From: Phalacrocorax aristotelis
Lineage: Eukaryota > Chordata > Aves > Suliformes > Phalacrocoracidae
NCBI RefSeq assembly: GCF_949628215.1
Contig: NC_134280.1
Location: forward strand, 5,033,795-5,097,794
Direction of reading: 5' to 3'
DNA length: 64,000 nt
Position numbers and translations under genes: made by a program. Position 1 is the stretch's first letter. Each line of letters opens with the position of its first letter. Below, piece after piece: positions 52,174-64,000 of this stretch. The notes below the pieces were generated by a model. The model was not told where the DNA came from. It saw nothing but the letters and a program-made list of their open reading frames with translations, and made no database searches.

Positions 52174-55100
52174 GTGTCATAATGTTACACTTGAACATGT
52201 ATAAAATAAAATTATAGAGCTTTTTTTTCCCTTTGGTACTACTTCCAAAAATTAGTTAACTGTGATGATCGTAGCTAGACCTGCGCAATGGTTGGGTTGG
52301 GGTTTATTTTTTTTTCTGTTGCCGGCTATTGGTATTTATTTGTACTGTTTTATTCAGTTTTAGCTGGGTATTTTAGGCTTAAATCATTAGTTACTGTCCA
52401 CAGACTAAGTTAGAAAGATATTATATGTGCAAAAATGACCTTTAGGCTTTTCTAATGAACAGCATTCTGCTGGATGGTTGCCCAACATAACTTTAGAGCA
52501 GGCTGAAGTCTGTTCCAGGCAATCCCAATGACCGACGGTACAAAAGGGTCGCTGTAATGTTTGGGGACCAGTGGGAAGAACCTAATCCCGGGTCAGGCCT
52601 CTCTGGCAGCATCATGTAGGTAAGAGGAAAAGGACCATGGGACAGTGACTTTACGTTGCTGAAAAAAAAACCTAAACATGCCTTAAAATGGACTCAGCTG
52701 GGGCCAGCCACGTTCATTTTGAGAGCACATTAACAGTGTGGTACAAATGCTCTGATGCAGTTGACTTTAAAGGGCAGACGTGTAATGTATTGCAGAAGAG
52801 AACGGCTGGCTGAAGTGCTTGTTTTGGGCTATCAAACACTTTTATTTTTGCAGTTCTAGCTGAGGACTCTCAGCTCCGTTCTTCGCATGGTTAGGGCTTA
52901 GTATATTTTCCCCCTTATAGGTAGAAAACAAAGGACTTTCCCCACACTAGAATGCCTTATTTTAGGGATAAGGCAGGCTCCTTATTTGATCCTTCCCTGG
53001 CAGCGATATAGCCCAGGAAATGAATAGGGAATTGTATCATCTGAAGTTCATACATGTTTGTTAATATTTGTTATTTAGGGAGGATGCTTCTCTGTAATGA
53101 GTTGGCTAAGGTGAGAGACATGTAGCACTGAACGCAGAACCAACACATCCTAAAGCTCCCAAAATGTGACCGCATATGAGATATTAAAGGCAAAATGGAA
53201 GTTCTGAACAAATGAAATCACTGTCAGAATAATAAAAGAGAAATGAGCTATGATCTAATCTGTTTTCTAGCAGTGTCACAGAGGAGCTATAATAAAAGCT
53301 ATTTGCAAAGTTCAGAATCATTTCCCGTGCAAAGCCATTCACACACTATACGACTCTGGACAAATGGAGGGGGTCTTGGCTTTGCCAAAAAATTATATGT
53401 GGATAGTTTACTATTAGTTTTAAGTTTGTGCACCTAAATTTCCCAGTTGGCTGCAATTTAAGCTCCCTCCCTCTTTGAGATGGCACACGAACTTGTGCAC
53501 CTGGCTTTCTCCCTGGCTTTTTGGTGTATCATCTTCACCCCTTTCCAATTACAAACTGCAAGTGTAAAGGACAAACAGAAAAAGAATAAAGTCACATCGC
53601 TGGATGCTTGTCTAACCTGCTTTTGCACCGTGTATGCTATAAATGAGAGAAAAGCGAAAGATGTATTGTGTCCTCGTTGGAAATGCTCGTTCTGTTCCTC
53701 TCCTTGGAACAATGCATGACGTGCAATCCCAGTTACCGCGTGCCTCTATTTCTGTGGCATCGCCTCTGTAAGCAGTGTGTGAGGAAGAGGCATACAAAAG
53801 GGACACAAGGAAGGATGAAGGGAGTATACAAATGCCTTATTCCTCCCTGATCTTCCCAATAAATATATGACAAGTGGTGAAATAATGATGGAGGTGTACT
53901 TAGAGTCATGCACAGGGGTAGTGAAGCAGCTGCTCCGTGTGCTCCTCCCATTAAAGCAAGTAAAAAGCACTTTAGGCTGTTCAAAATAGTGATAGTTTCC
54001 CTGTGGTTCTTTTTTTAATTTATTTTTTAACATTTTAAAGGAGATATAGGTTGGGCAGCTGGAAACGGGGCTGAACCAAAGGGGAGAGAACATGGAGCAA
54101 AGCTGAGCTGTCCTTGCTCTAGGCTGTGGAAAAAAAGTATGAAAAGGTGGAAGAAAAACCCCATCCTGTGCTGATTTCTGCACAAGTGGAATAACAGCAA
54201 TTGAGCTCTGCAGAGACCTTTCTCATTTCAATTCAGTGCATTTTACCATAAGTAGATTAAGGCACGGCAGAGGGAGAAAAAGAAAGAGAAAATACTATTT
54301 CTGCAATATGGCATTCACTGATTTCAAACTTGTGGATATTGTCAGTGGAGATTTAAGAGCAGCATGGATCCCATGCATATCTATAAAGGCTCCCTGTCAA
54401 TCAACAGGACAGAGATCTACTCACGTGAGAAGAAATGAACTGATTAGCATCAATGGGAAGAGCAGCAACGACAGCGAGCTGTGGGACCTCCCCGGCTCCC
54501 TGGAGCCTAACAGTATGGCTGGGAGGTTTCCCTCCAGATGTTTTGGTGTGTGCTATAAGTTATCCCTTGTCCGGGATGGCGTCTATTGGAAACGCAGTTT
54601 GATACAGTGATTCATCGTGAAGAGCTGGTGACAAGCTGTAATAAATCACCTCCTGGACTTCATGGGGCTGGGCACTGCCCTCTCTGAGAGGGGCTCTTTC
54701 AGACCTGCCTGTGCTTAGCAAAGAGCCCTGCAAAAATACACCATCGTGCAAGTCTCATAATGCAAAGTGGGCAAATCACTTATTTGCACCTGAACGTCTT
54801 GGTCGTCTTTGCACAAATCCCTCCCTAATCCTCCCAATTACCGTTGCATCCATCTCCCTTGTCTCCCTTTCCTCTTTGATTGTCAGTCTTTCCCTTTTCC
54901 TCAAATATGTCTCGTGCCCCAAAGTAAAGATAATAAAATAAAACAAAAAAAAATAATCACAGAAAGAAAGCTTTATTCAATAGCAATAAATCTATTACCT
55001 GGTATATGGGTAAGGTCAGGAATCTTATTCCTTTTGCATTTTACCGGACAAGAGAGTTACTACACAAAGTGATACAATAATTCTCCTGCTGCCTGCAAAA

Positions 55101-56920
55101 GCACCATCATGCAAACAGCGTGAATCACCAGCAAAAACCAAAGAAGTCAAATAAATATATGATGCATTGCCTCTATGTGGGGGAGCCTTATGTGTAGAGG
55201 AGACAAATATTGAGGTCTTTGCCTGGTGGAAGGCAGTATTGCTGTATCAATAGAGATGACTGAGTAACTGGCTTATTGTGGCCTGAAATCTGGGAGCTCG
55301 CCCAGTCATGCCATTGCACGATGCTCTTCTCAGAGTGATTTTTGGTATTTTCTGACCTACTGAACATGAAAGCTAAACGGACAGTTTAAAAACAGGAAGC
55401 GTAAGACAACCCCACTACCTATCTTATTATAATGCTGGTGTTATTTGTTTATACATATAAAAAAAGCAAATAATGGAATACATATAACTTCCATGGCACT
55501 TTTTTTCAAGCGTTTCACTTTCTATTTAACTTATGATAGAGCTTAAGATCAGCCTGTTGCAGAATATGTCAGACTATCTCTTTGCCTACGCAAGCCTGGT
55601 CTGAAAAAGAAAGTTGCTTTGTGTTACCTAACTTTGATAATATTGAAATCTACCTCTGCATATACTTCCAGAGCTCCAGTCCCAACAGGACTAGATTACA
55701 AAATATTATTTGTATCTGTTTTGATAAATTATTCTTTTTGGTACAGCCTCTCATTTCCACCACCAAACTGCTACATGGTTCCCTAATTATGGCTAATTAT
55801 TGTACCACTATCAGCAATAATAAAGAAGGGTTTAGTCGGGTAAATTTGCCGTGTTGATTTCGCATGTGCTACAGCTGACCCTGCTGTTTCCATCACAAAC
55901 ACATCACCAGTACAGTAAACGTATTTACGAAGGAAAGAGTGGTATATAATGAACAGCATTTTATAAGCAAGCAGACGCATTATTATTTATGACAAGGAAC
56001 ATACTACATAGCTCACAGTGCTCAAACTGATCAAGAAATAGGATGCATATATAGATTTTCTGATCTTTTGCCTGTTCCCAGAAGTCACAGTAAAACTACA
56101 TGGCTTTACAAGTAAGAAATGACCTTAAACCCACAGGAGAATACCCATGTGTAGATGAGTCTTTTGGTGACTTAACGCTGCCACGCTGATTCTTCTGAAG
56201 GCATGACTTGGAGCTGGCTCAGCTAGACCTCAGCTTTTTGCGCATAAACTCACAAGACAGACATGCCACGATATCCAAGGCCTAATTAGGCACAAACATC
56301 CAGCAAAGTGTTAAAAAAAGCCATAAAACCCCCAAACATACTGCTCCTTTTTTTAATTGGAAAAAGGGAATTCCAGGAAATAAAAAATTGCAGGGTATAT
56401 TGGGCATGTATGACCAAACAACGCAAAAAACCCAACCAAACAAAAATAAACAACAACAACAACCCGAAACTGGGATAGTGAATGAATTAAAGAATCAAAA
56501 AGGCCAACATTCCTCCCAAGGATATGTAACCAACCTCCTGGAAAACACACTTTGATTGCATCTGTAGAAGAGGCAGGCTGGTGCACCAGGGGAACGCAGC
56601 GCGGCAGCCTCACATCCGACAGGTTACACAGTCCTCTAACGTGCCATATCGCTCTCAGTAAAGCCTCTAAACTTCAGGACAAAGCATTCCGACACCATTT
56701 CTCCAGCATGTCGTCTTCAAGTGAGCACCTCCTTTACCTCCCGAAGTAGCAAAATTTATTACAAGCACACAGCTGGGGTGAGGGAGTCTGCGGTCACAAA
56801 CTAGAAAAGAGCTGCCTCTCCCAGGTCACAGTCCCTAAAATTACTCCTACATTGGTTTGAGGCGGCCTTAGCCTTATCTGAAGGTTTCGGGTTTTTTTTT
56901 AACGGCAAATTTATAAGTGT

Positions 56921-56955
56921 TATGTATACATATACACATACACACATATATATTA
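56921..56955. repeat. AT/CA-rich simple repeat
   Basis: Alternating purine-pyrimidine sequence (TATACATATACACATACACACATATATAT) with no other notable content. Confidence 0.8.
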
Positions 56956-57484
56956 TAGTAGCTGACAAGAATAAAAGAGTACAAAGGGAAACTTATTTCT
57001 TCACTAAATATGCAACTTAATTTGTCATATTAGAAAAAACAAACCTAGACTAAAATACCACCCCTCCTTCCCCCACCAAGTCCCAGCGGTTTGGCATTTT
57101 TAAAGAAAAGCTTCTAAGTGCCCCAAGCTGCTTTCTATGTTTAGTGTAGAAGCCTGAGTGCACCACTAAGTCTATAACTCCACTTGAACTATTGCACTAA
57201 ACATAGAGATGGCCCTTTCTTCCCTAAAACATTCTGGGCCACAAGCTGGATGTGTCAGCAATACAGCAGATGGGGAAAATGTATACAAGTATATTAATTT
57301 TGTGGCCCAGATTTATGCAGAAGGCATATTTGCACAGATTTCATATAGGATTTTAAATCTTGTTTTAACCCTTACTAGATAGATGTGAAGCTTGGAAAGA
57401 GCACGAAAGTATAGCATAAATGTTTGTGGAGTGGGGGAATGGAAACGAGAGGGCTGCTGCTGCTTGCTTTGGAACCTGATTTAC

Positions 57485-57575
57485 ACAAGTTAATCTGCGT
57501 GCCTCAGTTTACTCGCTGTGAAATATATATACTAATGCCAGTGGTCTCACAATGACTTTGCAGAGCTTAGTTAAT
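57485..57575 (+). mobile_element. MIR-like SINE fragment
   Basis: ACACAAGTTAATCTGCGTGCCTCAGTTTACTCGCTGTGAAATATATATACTAATGCC parallels 'gcaagtcacttaatctctctgtgcctcagtttccccatctgtaaaatggggataataatgcc'. Only the core is recognisable. Confidence 0.5.
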
Positions 57576-58140
57576 TAGCTGGTAATTAGTTTGGTTCTTA
57601 AAGCTTCCTGGATGAAAGCAGAGTTGGGTGCATAAAGCCAAAAAAGAAAGAATATTGTGATTTTTTTTCTTTCTTATTTTTTTCAGGGAAGATCTGCTAA
57701 TGTGCCTGCATGTTCACAAATATTCAGGTGAGCATTTTTATTCACTCGAAATCTCCCAAAGACAAAAGGGCTGCGCATGCCAGCGTGGAGAAGTATTTCT
57801 GAGAACATTCATAGCAGATGTGTGCTCATGACCATCCTGAAAAACTCTTTTCATTGTTTGCACAATGATTTGTCAACGAGTTATAACTGTTCATGAATTA
57901 TTTGCCAAAGGAAAAAATAAATTCCCTAATGGCTTTACAGGCTGGTCTATACACACTTTTCAAACTGCTTTAGCTATAGCTGTTTAGAAACGCATGCAGC
58001 CACTTTGGTGCGACACCCTGCTGCGGTCAGAGATGTACCCGTATCTAGGATGAGGCGACTCAATTAATTTTTACTGTGGTCTACTGAGAAACTCTAATGA
58101 AGGCCACAAATTTTTATTTTATTTTTTTTTTCCTGAGGTT

Positions 58141-58390
58141 TACTGGGTAAACTTAGAGGCGTCGTCTGCGCTGGCAGCGGCGCGGCAGCCCCAGCTGGGC
58201 TGGCCGGCGCAGGCATCGCAGGCTGCCGGCACAGCTGGGCTCTGCCGCGGCATGGCGGGGCCGGCGGGAGGTAACACGGCTCCTGCAGGACCGCTGAACG
58301 GCACTGATGGGCAGCCGTGGGAAAATCCACTTGCAGCGTGGCTCTGCGGCAGGGTTTCCTGCGTGAGGAAGCCTAGGGTAAGCCTCTGAA
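58141..58390 (+). promoter_or_regulatory. CpG-rich block with a small start-codon exon candidate, antisense to ARHGAP15
   Basis: The part from 58155 to 58325 is very rich in GC and CpG. On plus it holds GCGGCATGGCG, a good start context, with ATG at 58252. The frame runs 45 codons to TGA at 58387-58389, beginning MAGPAGGNTAPAGPLNGTD. A strong splice donor (CCTAGG then GTAAGC at 58378) lies in frame after exactly 42 codons. The block could be a promoter with a first exon of an antisense transcript. The peptide matches nothing I recognise. Chance is quite possible, because GC-rich DNA makes such frames easily. Confidence 0.35.
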
Positions 58391-58396
58391 GGATCT

Positions 58397-58418
58397 CTTT
58401 TTTCTTTTTTTTTTTTTT
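58397..58418. repeat. T-rich tract
   Basis: T6, C, T12 and flanking T, adjacent to the CpG-rich block. Confidence 0.85.
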
Positions 58419-59548
58419 GGTTGAAAAGACCAAGCTTTTAAAAAAAAGGAAAAATGCCTAGGTTTTATGTAATTTACTACGTGGTGGGTCTTACAGTCCT
58501 TCATTTTGGTGTTCCCGGCAACCATGGTGGGACCCTCGACCCCCAGTGAGATGCTGAGAGACCCTGGGCAATGCACTGGGACACATTCAGCACCTTCAGC
58601 AGGAGTGCAGGCAGCAGCCTGAACTGACCCAATACTGTAAATACGCACACAGCCACCAACAGCAGAGAGGCCGTGAAGAAAATCCTCTCCCAGATTCCGC
58701 TGGAGACATAAACGTCTCTCTCTCTGGGCTCCCTTCCCAGCCTCTGCCTCTCTCCTAGGCCTAGGTGGTCCTGCCCTTTCCTGCAGGACATGGTAGCACC
58801 GATACCTCAACCCACCCGTTGCTCTCCAGCAGGGAAAGCACGCATTCACTGTGGCACTAATGTATAAGCTAGTCTGTAAAGAGACCTGAGTTGTAAGTTA
58901 TCACTGTAATACCGTTATAAAGTAAATCCTTACAACACTGAGTATTATATGTAAATACTAAGTATTACAAAGCTTCCTGTTATGCTCCACAACCAACCTC
59001 ATGCACCTCTTGTGTTAAAATTAAGGCAACTTTAGGACTATCACCGGGCTTATCTTTATCTATTTCTGAAGTTTATCCAAATAAACTTTATATTGAGGTA
59101 TGTTGGGACAGGTAAGACTTACAGAAACAAATAATTTTGTGAGGCTGGTCCTAGCTGCTTATTGTGTGTGCAAATTTGTCTTTATGTCACTGTACATGCC
59201 CACGTTGTGGGTCTGTACCTTCTTGTTCAAACCAACATAGCCAGAGAAGGATAAAGACTGTAAATCACCCCTTAAATTTATCTCAGCCCAGAACATCGTG
59301 GGACTTAATGACTGACACACTGTGGAAGTGACAGGCAGGAAAACCCTGTTAACCCTCAGGTCCAGAAGATAAGCTAAAACATTTTCAAAGAATTCATCGT
59401 GCCTGGCATCATAAAAGTGGCTCAGTTCATTAGGTGAATGATTTCCAGTGAATTTTTAACTCAACTTCCATGTAAGTAATGCACAATAGGAGACCAATCT
59501 AAACCATCCGTTAAAATATTCTCCTGAGTAAATTCGACGAGCTTAGGC

Positions 59549-59570
59549 AAAAATAAATAAATAAATATAT
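59549..59570. repeat. Short (AAAT)n repeat
   Basis: About four copies of AAAT followed by ATATG. Confidence 0.85.
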
Positions 59571-60328
59571 GTATCAACTGAAAAGCCTGCATTTATGTAG
59601 TACCTTATTCAATAACTCAGGAGAACATACAGTATGCTATCTGCAGGATAACATTTTTTTTTTTCCTCCAGATGTCTCTTTTTCCTTCCAGAAGTTGCAG
59701 AGCATTGGACAAGCAGTAACAGATGATGAACACATGCATAACTACAAATGGGCAAGCTGATTGTTTTCAGAATTGGTATAAACATTTGCTCTTGGATTGA
59801 GATTTAGCCCATAGCAAATCTTTACATTCTCGTTATAAACCTCTGACAAAAAGAGCTTCTAATGAAAATGCTGACAGTGTGAAAACGTGGTTATGGTCAG
59901 GAAAACAAATGGATAAAAAGTGGCATTTTGTAGTTCCATATGTATACTTCATCAGGGAAGTCTTTGCTAAGTTTACATTTCAAAGCAAAAGCTTGATGAT
60001 AACCGCTTCTCCTACCCTTTCTCTTTAGGGCCTCCAAACCTACTAGTATTTCTGCTATCTCCAACACTGGCATTTAAAAAAACACAACCCAACAACAGAG
60101 GCTGGGATCTGAACTTCTCGGAGAGCTTAGTGAGAGAGCCAGCGGCTGGATTTTTAGCATCTCTTTTATTTTTTATTATATAGATAATAGTAGAGCCCAA
60201 CAGCCCCAGTCAGGACATGGCCTCACTGTGGTAGGGTGTTAAAGACTGAAAAAAGGGGGGAAAAAAGCACCCATGGAGAAGAGAACTGCATTGTGTGTGT
60301 TTGCATGGGGGCCATGGCAGGAGGCAGA

Positions 60329-60362
60329 GAGGAGGAGGAGGAGGAGGAGGAGGAGGAGGAAG
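60329..60362. repeat. (GGA)10 trinucleotide microsatellite
   Basis: Ten perfect GGA units at 60331-60360. Frames through it encode poly-Glu, poly-Gly or poly-Ser/Leu runs and are not genes. GA-rich mirror repeats can form triplex DNA. Confidence 0.95.
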
Positions 60363-61063
60363 GTCCCAGCAGGACAGGAGAGGTGAGACAGGTACTCTGG
60401 GAAGGCTTTTCCAAAGGCCACCACTACTTCTTGGGACATATAGAAAGAGGTCCCTGTCCCTTTTCTGCCTAAAAGTGGGGTGTCCGGAGGGCTATGGTGT
60501 TTCTTTTAAACTTAGACTTGTTGGTTTTGGGAGCTTCTTTGGTGGAACTGCCAATATGGGAAACAAGGAGGATTACAGTGCTGGGGAGTGCTTGAGACAT
60601 GCATTATGAGAAAAACAAAATCAAGAGAAAAGGATGGTTTAGGGCATCTGAGACATGTACAGCACTGATGGGTATACTGGAGGGCAAGGGAGGGCTTGTA
60701 TGATTCTGTACCCACAGTGGTGGGGAGAAGTTTGAGTGGCTATAATAGCCCCAGACATACCATGCCCACAGCCTTGCCGGCCATTTCACGATCCTCAGGG
60801 CAGCGCATGAGAAGAGGCAGATGCATATAAAGCCTGTTGAATATTCTTTATCAAACCACAAGCAAAGTGCAGGTCAGCGGGTAATAATGGAACAGAAATG
60901 TGGGTTTACAGGCAAAGACCATCTGAACGTTTTTTGGGGGAAGCCATTGAATTAGGTGCTGACAGAGCACTTATGTCTTTCTTCAGCCCCATCAGGGCTT
61001 GCTTTAAACTAGCAACTATGCAATGAAAGAAAAAGATAAGAAAACATAAGATAGAAACAGGGG

Positions 61064-61081
61064 AAAAAAAAAAAAAAAAAA
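61064..61081. repeat. Poly(A) tract, 18 bases
   Basis: Uninterrupted A18 preceded by GGGG. Confidence 0.9.
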
Positions 61082-61849
61082 GAAAATCCCTAACCCAACT
61101 TCTTTAGGACCAGGAACGCCAAACAAACATGGGACTGATAACGGGGAGGAAATCAGACCAAGCAGTGGTGCAATAGGGCGTGCAGGGCAGTAAAATCTGG
61201 CATGGTATTTACAGTGCCGTCCCTGTTCATGGTGGGGAGGGTGGCAGGATCACCTCTCCTTTACCGATGGGTCCTGTCCAGTTCTGGAGCCCATTTTTAT
61301 GAGGAAGACACTGAAAATAGTCAGGATACTCACACAGCCCAAACCCCTAAAACTGAGTGAAAAAAAAACCCAACCCTGAATACCGTGCTAAAAGTAACGA
61401 AGTATGTGGTGAGATAAAAGGAGCTTGGTCAAATCATGACTGGGGGTGCCGGAGGAATGGCAATGAATGACTAACACCTGAAGGAAGCAGCAAACATGAA
61501 GGATAAGAGCGTGTCTCCTCCGGAGCCAGCACGAGTTTTGTTACTGACTTCAGTGTGACCCACGTTCTACTGCAAGGAGACAGAGGAAATGTTCAGCACA
61601 ATGAAGAGGATATTGGAAGGAATGTTTTTGCATAAAGCAAATTAAAATGTAGCTGAATTTCAGGAAGACCTCCTGACAGCAAGATTGCCTGTGGAACTGG
61701 AAAAGCCTCACGCTGCCACAGACAGTAAACAAATACACTGCACAGAAAGATTTTGCTGGCTTGTGGTATAATGAACACAGAATTATATCATTGCAACAAT
61801 ATACACCCGCTGAATTTGACTCCACTTGAAGAGATGAGAGCTCTTAAGT

Positions 61850-62250
61850 TGCTACGTTGAAAACAATTTAATTGAACCTGGCTAATTAGAACATAACAAG
61901 TAGTTAAAAATTATGCAATGCTTTAAAAATCTTTTAATTAATTTGAAATTCTGATGGCAAATTAGTAAATGCATGTCAGTAACTTCCCGTGCTTGACTCA
62001 ATACATCATAGAAAGAAAATAAGATATATTTTGTCAATAGGGACACTTTGAGAAAACATACACAAGTAGAAAATAATAATGTAGAGTAAGGAATAATTAA
62101 TTAATTCAAGCTTCAAGATAAGATCACTGTGTCCTGCTGACCCTACATGTTAATCAGTTGATTGATTAATTGCTACAATCATAATAATTATAGGGTGTAA
62201 ATCTAAATACATTTAATGATAGTTTACACTTAGAATAAAAATGTCTTTTA
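61850..62250. promoter_or_regulatory. TAAT-rich candidate conserved non-coding element
   Basis: The stretch is dense in homeodomain-type TAAT/ATTA cores, such as TAATTAATTAATTC near 62095-62107, GATTGATTAATTG near 62161-62173, and several CTAATTAG- and AATTAG-like sites. It lacks repeats, homopolymers and coding potential. The ARHGAP15-GTDC1-ZEB2 region in mammals is rich in conserved non-coding elements. Conservation cannot be seen from one sequence. Confidence 0.3.
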
Positions 62251-64000
62251 TGTCTGCTTATCTTCATCATTTCTTGAAGCCTAGTCATATTTTTTGTTTG
62301 CCATAAATAAACCTGAAACATTTTTAGATGTTATCTTTGTGATGAGGTAGGTTTATACTTTGTTCATCTGAACAGCAATGGGTTTTTCTGTGGCCTCCAC
62401 CTCCTGTCTAATGAAAAATATGTTCCTAGATGAGAAACAATTGATTATGTGCAGTAACCAATACAGCTTCATCAAAAGCTTATCCTTAAAACAAAAGGCA
62501 AGGGGACATACCAATAAGGCTATTGTTTAGTTATAGACTGTCTTTATCCAGAAGGGTTTTACATATTGAATGCTTCTTCCACCACATAAGCTCAGTCTGA
62601 AGTGAAATGGTAAAGCAGATCAGCCGCACAGAAAAATATTAAAGAAAACAATCCAAAGAAAACTAAGAGCCCTTCTGCTAATTTCTGATTTATAGTCAAT
62701 ACAGACGATCTTGACATCTACATCATCTTTGAATTTGTGCTGTTTCTCATTAAGCCTAATCATGCTTTATGGCTGCACTAAGAGAAAGGTATGTGTCCTT
62801 GTATCTCAACTGGCAGAGCTAAAATCCTGTTTTCTACTAAAAAGTACACGAAAAGAAGAGACAAGGGTTGTTTAGTTAGATCTGTTGAACACCATTGTTA
62901 AAACACACTATTAAAGATTAGGTCTTAAGTACCTGAGGGCTCACGAGGTCACTAAAGGGGTGTTTCAGTAGGTGTGACACACAGAAGTTGTAGTTGTTTG
63001 CACTCACGTGTCCCATGGACAAAAGTTCCTCTTTCTATCATTGTCATTTCATTCTTACCATTGCAAAATATTAGGAAGTCTTAAATAAGCAAGTGCCTTA
63101 AATTTTTTAAAAGGCAAGTATGTGTTTCAGTTAAAATACAGACCTTAACACCAGATTTCATGACCATTTTCAATTGTGCAGTTCTAGAGATTTTGGATTC
63201 TTCATTTGTAGAGTTGGTACCCATATACTGCTTTGCAACTCTCATTTTGCAGCGATATTTGTTAAATAAATAATGCTAGGTTAGGAATTAGAGTATAAAT
63301 ATTTTAAGGAGCCACTAAAGCATTTTCAGAAAAAAAAACCTAACAAAGCAAATTCCAACTGAATGAACTTTTACAGCCTTCAAAGGGTTACCTGACCTTC
63401 TACTTTTGCAGCTTGCTTGACTCAAAGTTACAGCAATGGAGGAGATAACAGTGAAACTGTACTATAAAAATAAATTACTATCATGAATATTAAGCAACAA
63501 GGATATAATAAACATGACTGCTTACATGATTCTGATTTATTGATACTGATTTGCTAGTAAATTATCACACAAAGTACTCATTTTAGTTGTTCAGGAACAT
63601 GTGCAAGATAAAGCTTGGTGGACACTTCCCAAAGACCTTGACATCTGTCACTGAATTCATACTTTGGGATGCTTGGTGCCTCTTTTTCTGGTATGTGATA
63701 CAGTGGTGCATTTACTTTTCTTTTCCACAGAATTTTTTGTTTGGTTGGTTTTTTGTTTAAATTTTGGCTGCCTGGCTTCCTTCAACTCTGTTTTTTCGCC
63801 GTGCACAGTTTTTAAAACTACTATCATGGAGGTTTAGCTCTGACACAGTGGAACAAATCCAGCTGCAAAATCTCCTAAAGGCTGTTCATGCTTGTTCTGT
63901 TAAATAGTGCTCACTTTGAGTCAAGAGGTTTCATTACTATATTTATGAACCTCTTGGCACCAGGAGTTGGGATTTCCCAGTGCTAAGCATTAATGCATTT

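Larger units (their letters stand above)
38850..64000 (-). other. Upstream ARHGAP15 intron (partial, runs off the right edge)
   Basis: The exon that should precede the one at 38706-38811 encodes the SQWEDIH...FRELPEPLFP part of the RhoGAP domain. I searched the minus strand by eye and did not find it, so the intron is inferred to exceed 25 kb, in keeping with the very large introns of this gene in mammals. It contains homopolymers, two microsatellites, two CpG-rich blocks and possible regulatory clusters, each listed separately. The open frames here look non-coding. Confidence 0.65.

Noticed and set aside
60223..60609. Open frames with poly-Glu, poly-Gly, poly-Ser and poly-Leu runs
   Set aside because: All are readings of the (GGA)10 microsatellite in different frames.
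38850..64000. The next upstream ARHGAP15 exon (FRELPEPLFP segment)
   Set aside because: A by-eye search of the minus strand found no matching codons, so it is presumed to lie beyond the right edge.
1..64000. Bacterial or phage systems, CRISPR arrays, operons
   Set aside because: Spliced vertebrate exons, AT-rich introns, LINE and SINE relics and the lack of dense long ORFs rule these out.

Overview
The window looks like a piece of vertebrate chromosome, most likely from a sauropsid and probably a bird. It is AT-rich, almost empty of protein-coding sequence, and has few interspersed repeats. All recognisable repeats are old: two CR1 LINE 3' ends, four MIR-like SINE pieces, and one broken stretch resembling a DIRS-type retrotransposon. 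The bird call is an inference from low repeat density and the CR1 type. The sequence cannot fix the species.

The only gene I can support is ARHGAP15 (Rho GTPase-activating protein 15), on the minus strand and represented by its last two coding exons. The final exon (15959-16142) carries the stop codon and the C-terminal 60 residues. The penultimate exon (38706-38811) encodes the preceding part of the RhoGAP domain. The two join in phase, each has proper splice sites, and together they give a continuous C-terminal RhoGAP half. The intron between them is about 22.5 kb. Everything from 38812 to the right edge is taken as the next upstream intron, because I found no further exon.

Layout: 1-15790 is 3' flanking intergenic DNA. 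In mammals the next gene on that side is GTDC1, then ZEB2, but I found no exon of either. This flank holds the DIRS-like relic (about 6.5-7.0 kb) and a CR1 3' end (about 10.4-10.9 kb). A short 3' UTR with AATAAA lies at 15791-15958. The 16143-38705 intron holds a second CR1 fragment and three MIR-like fragments. The upstream intron holds two isolated CpG-rich blocks (about 50.15-50.45 kb and 58.14-58.39 kb), a cluster of POU octamers (about 48.0-48.6 kb), a TAAT-rich possible conserved element (about 61.85-62.25 kb), a T16/G20 tract, and CA and GGA microsatellites.

Most open frames of 60-185 codons in the window look like chance ORFs of non-coding DNA. I saw no tRNA, rRNA, CRISPR array, operon or bacterial feature. 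The most unusual items are the DIRS-like relic, a T21 homopolymer serving as the polypyrimidine tract of an ARHGAP15 exon, a CpG-rich block with a good start codon and splice donor antisense to the gene, and a frame-neutral candidate cassette exon at 49728-49802.
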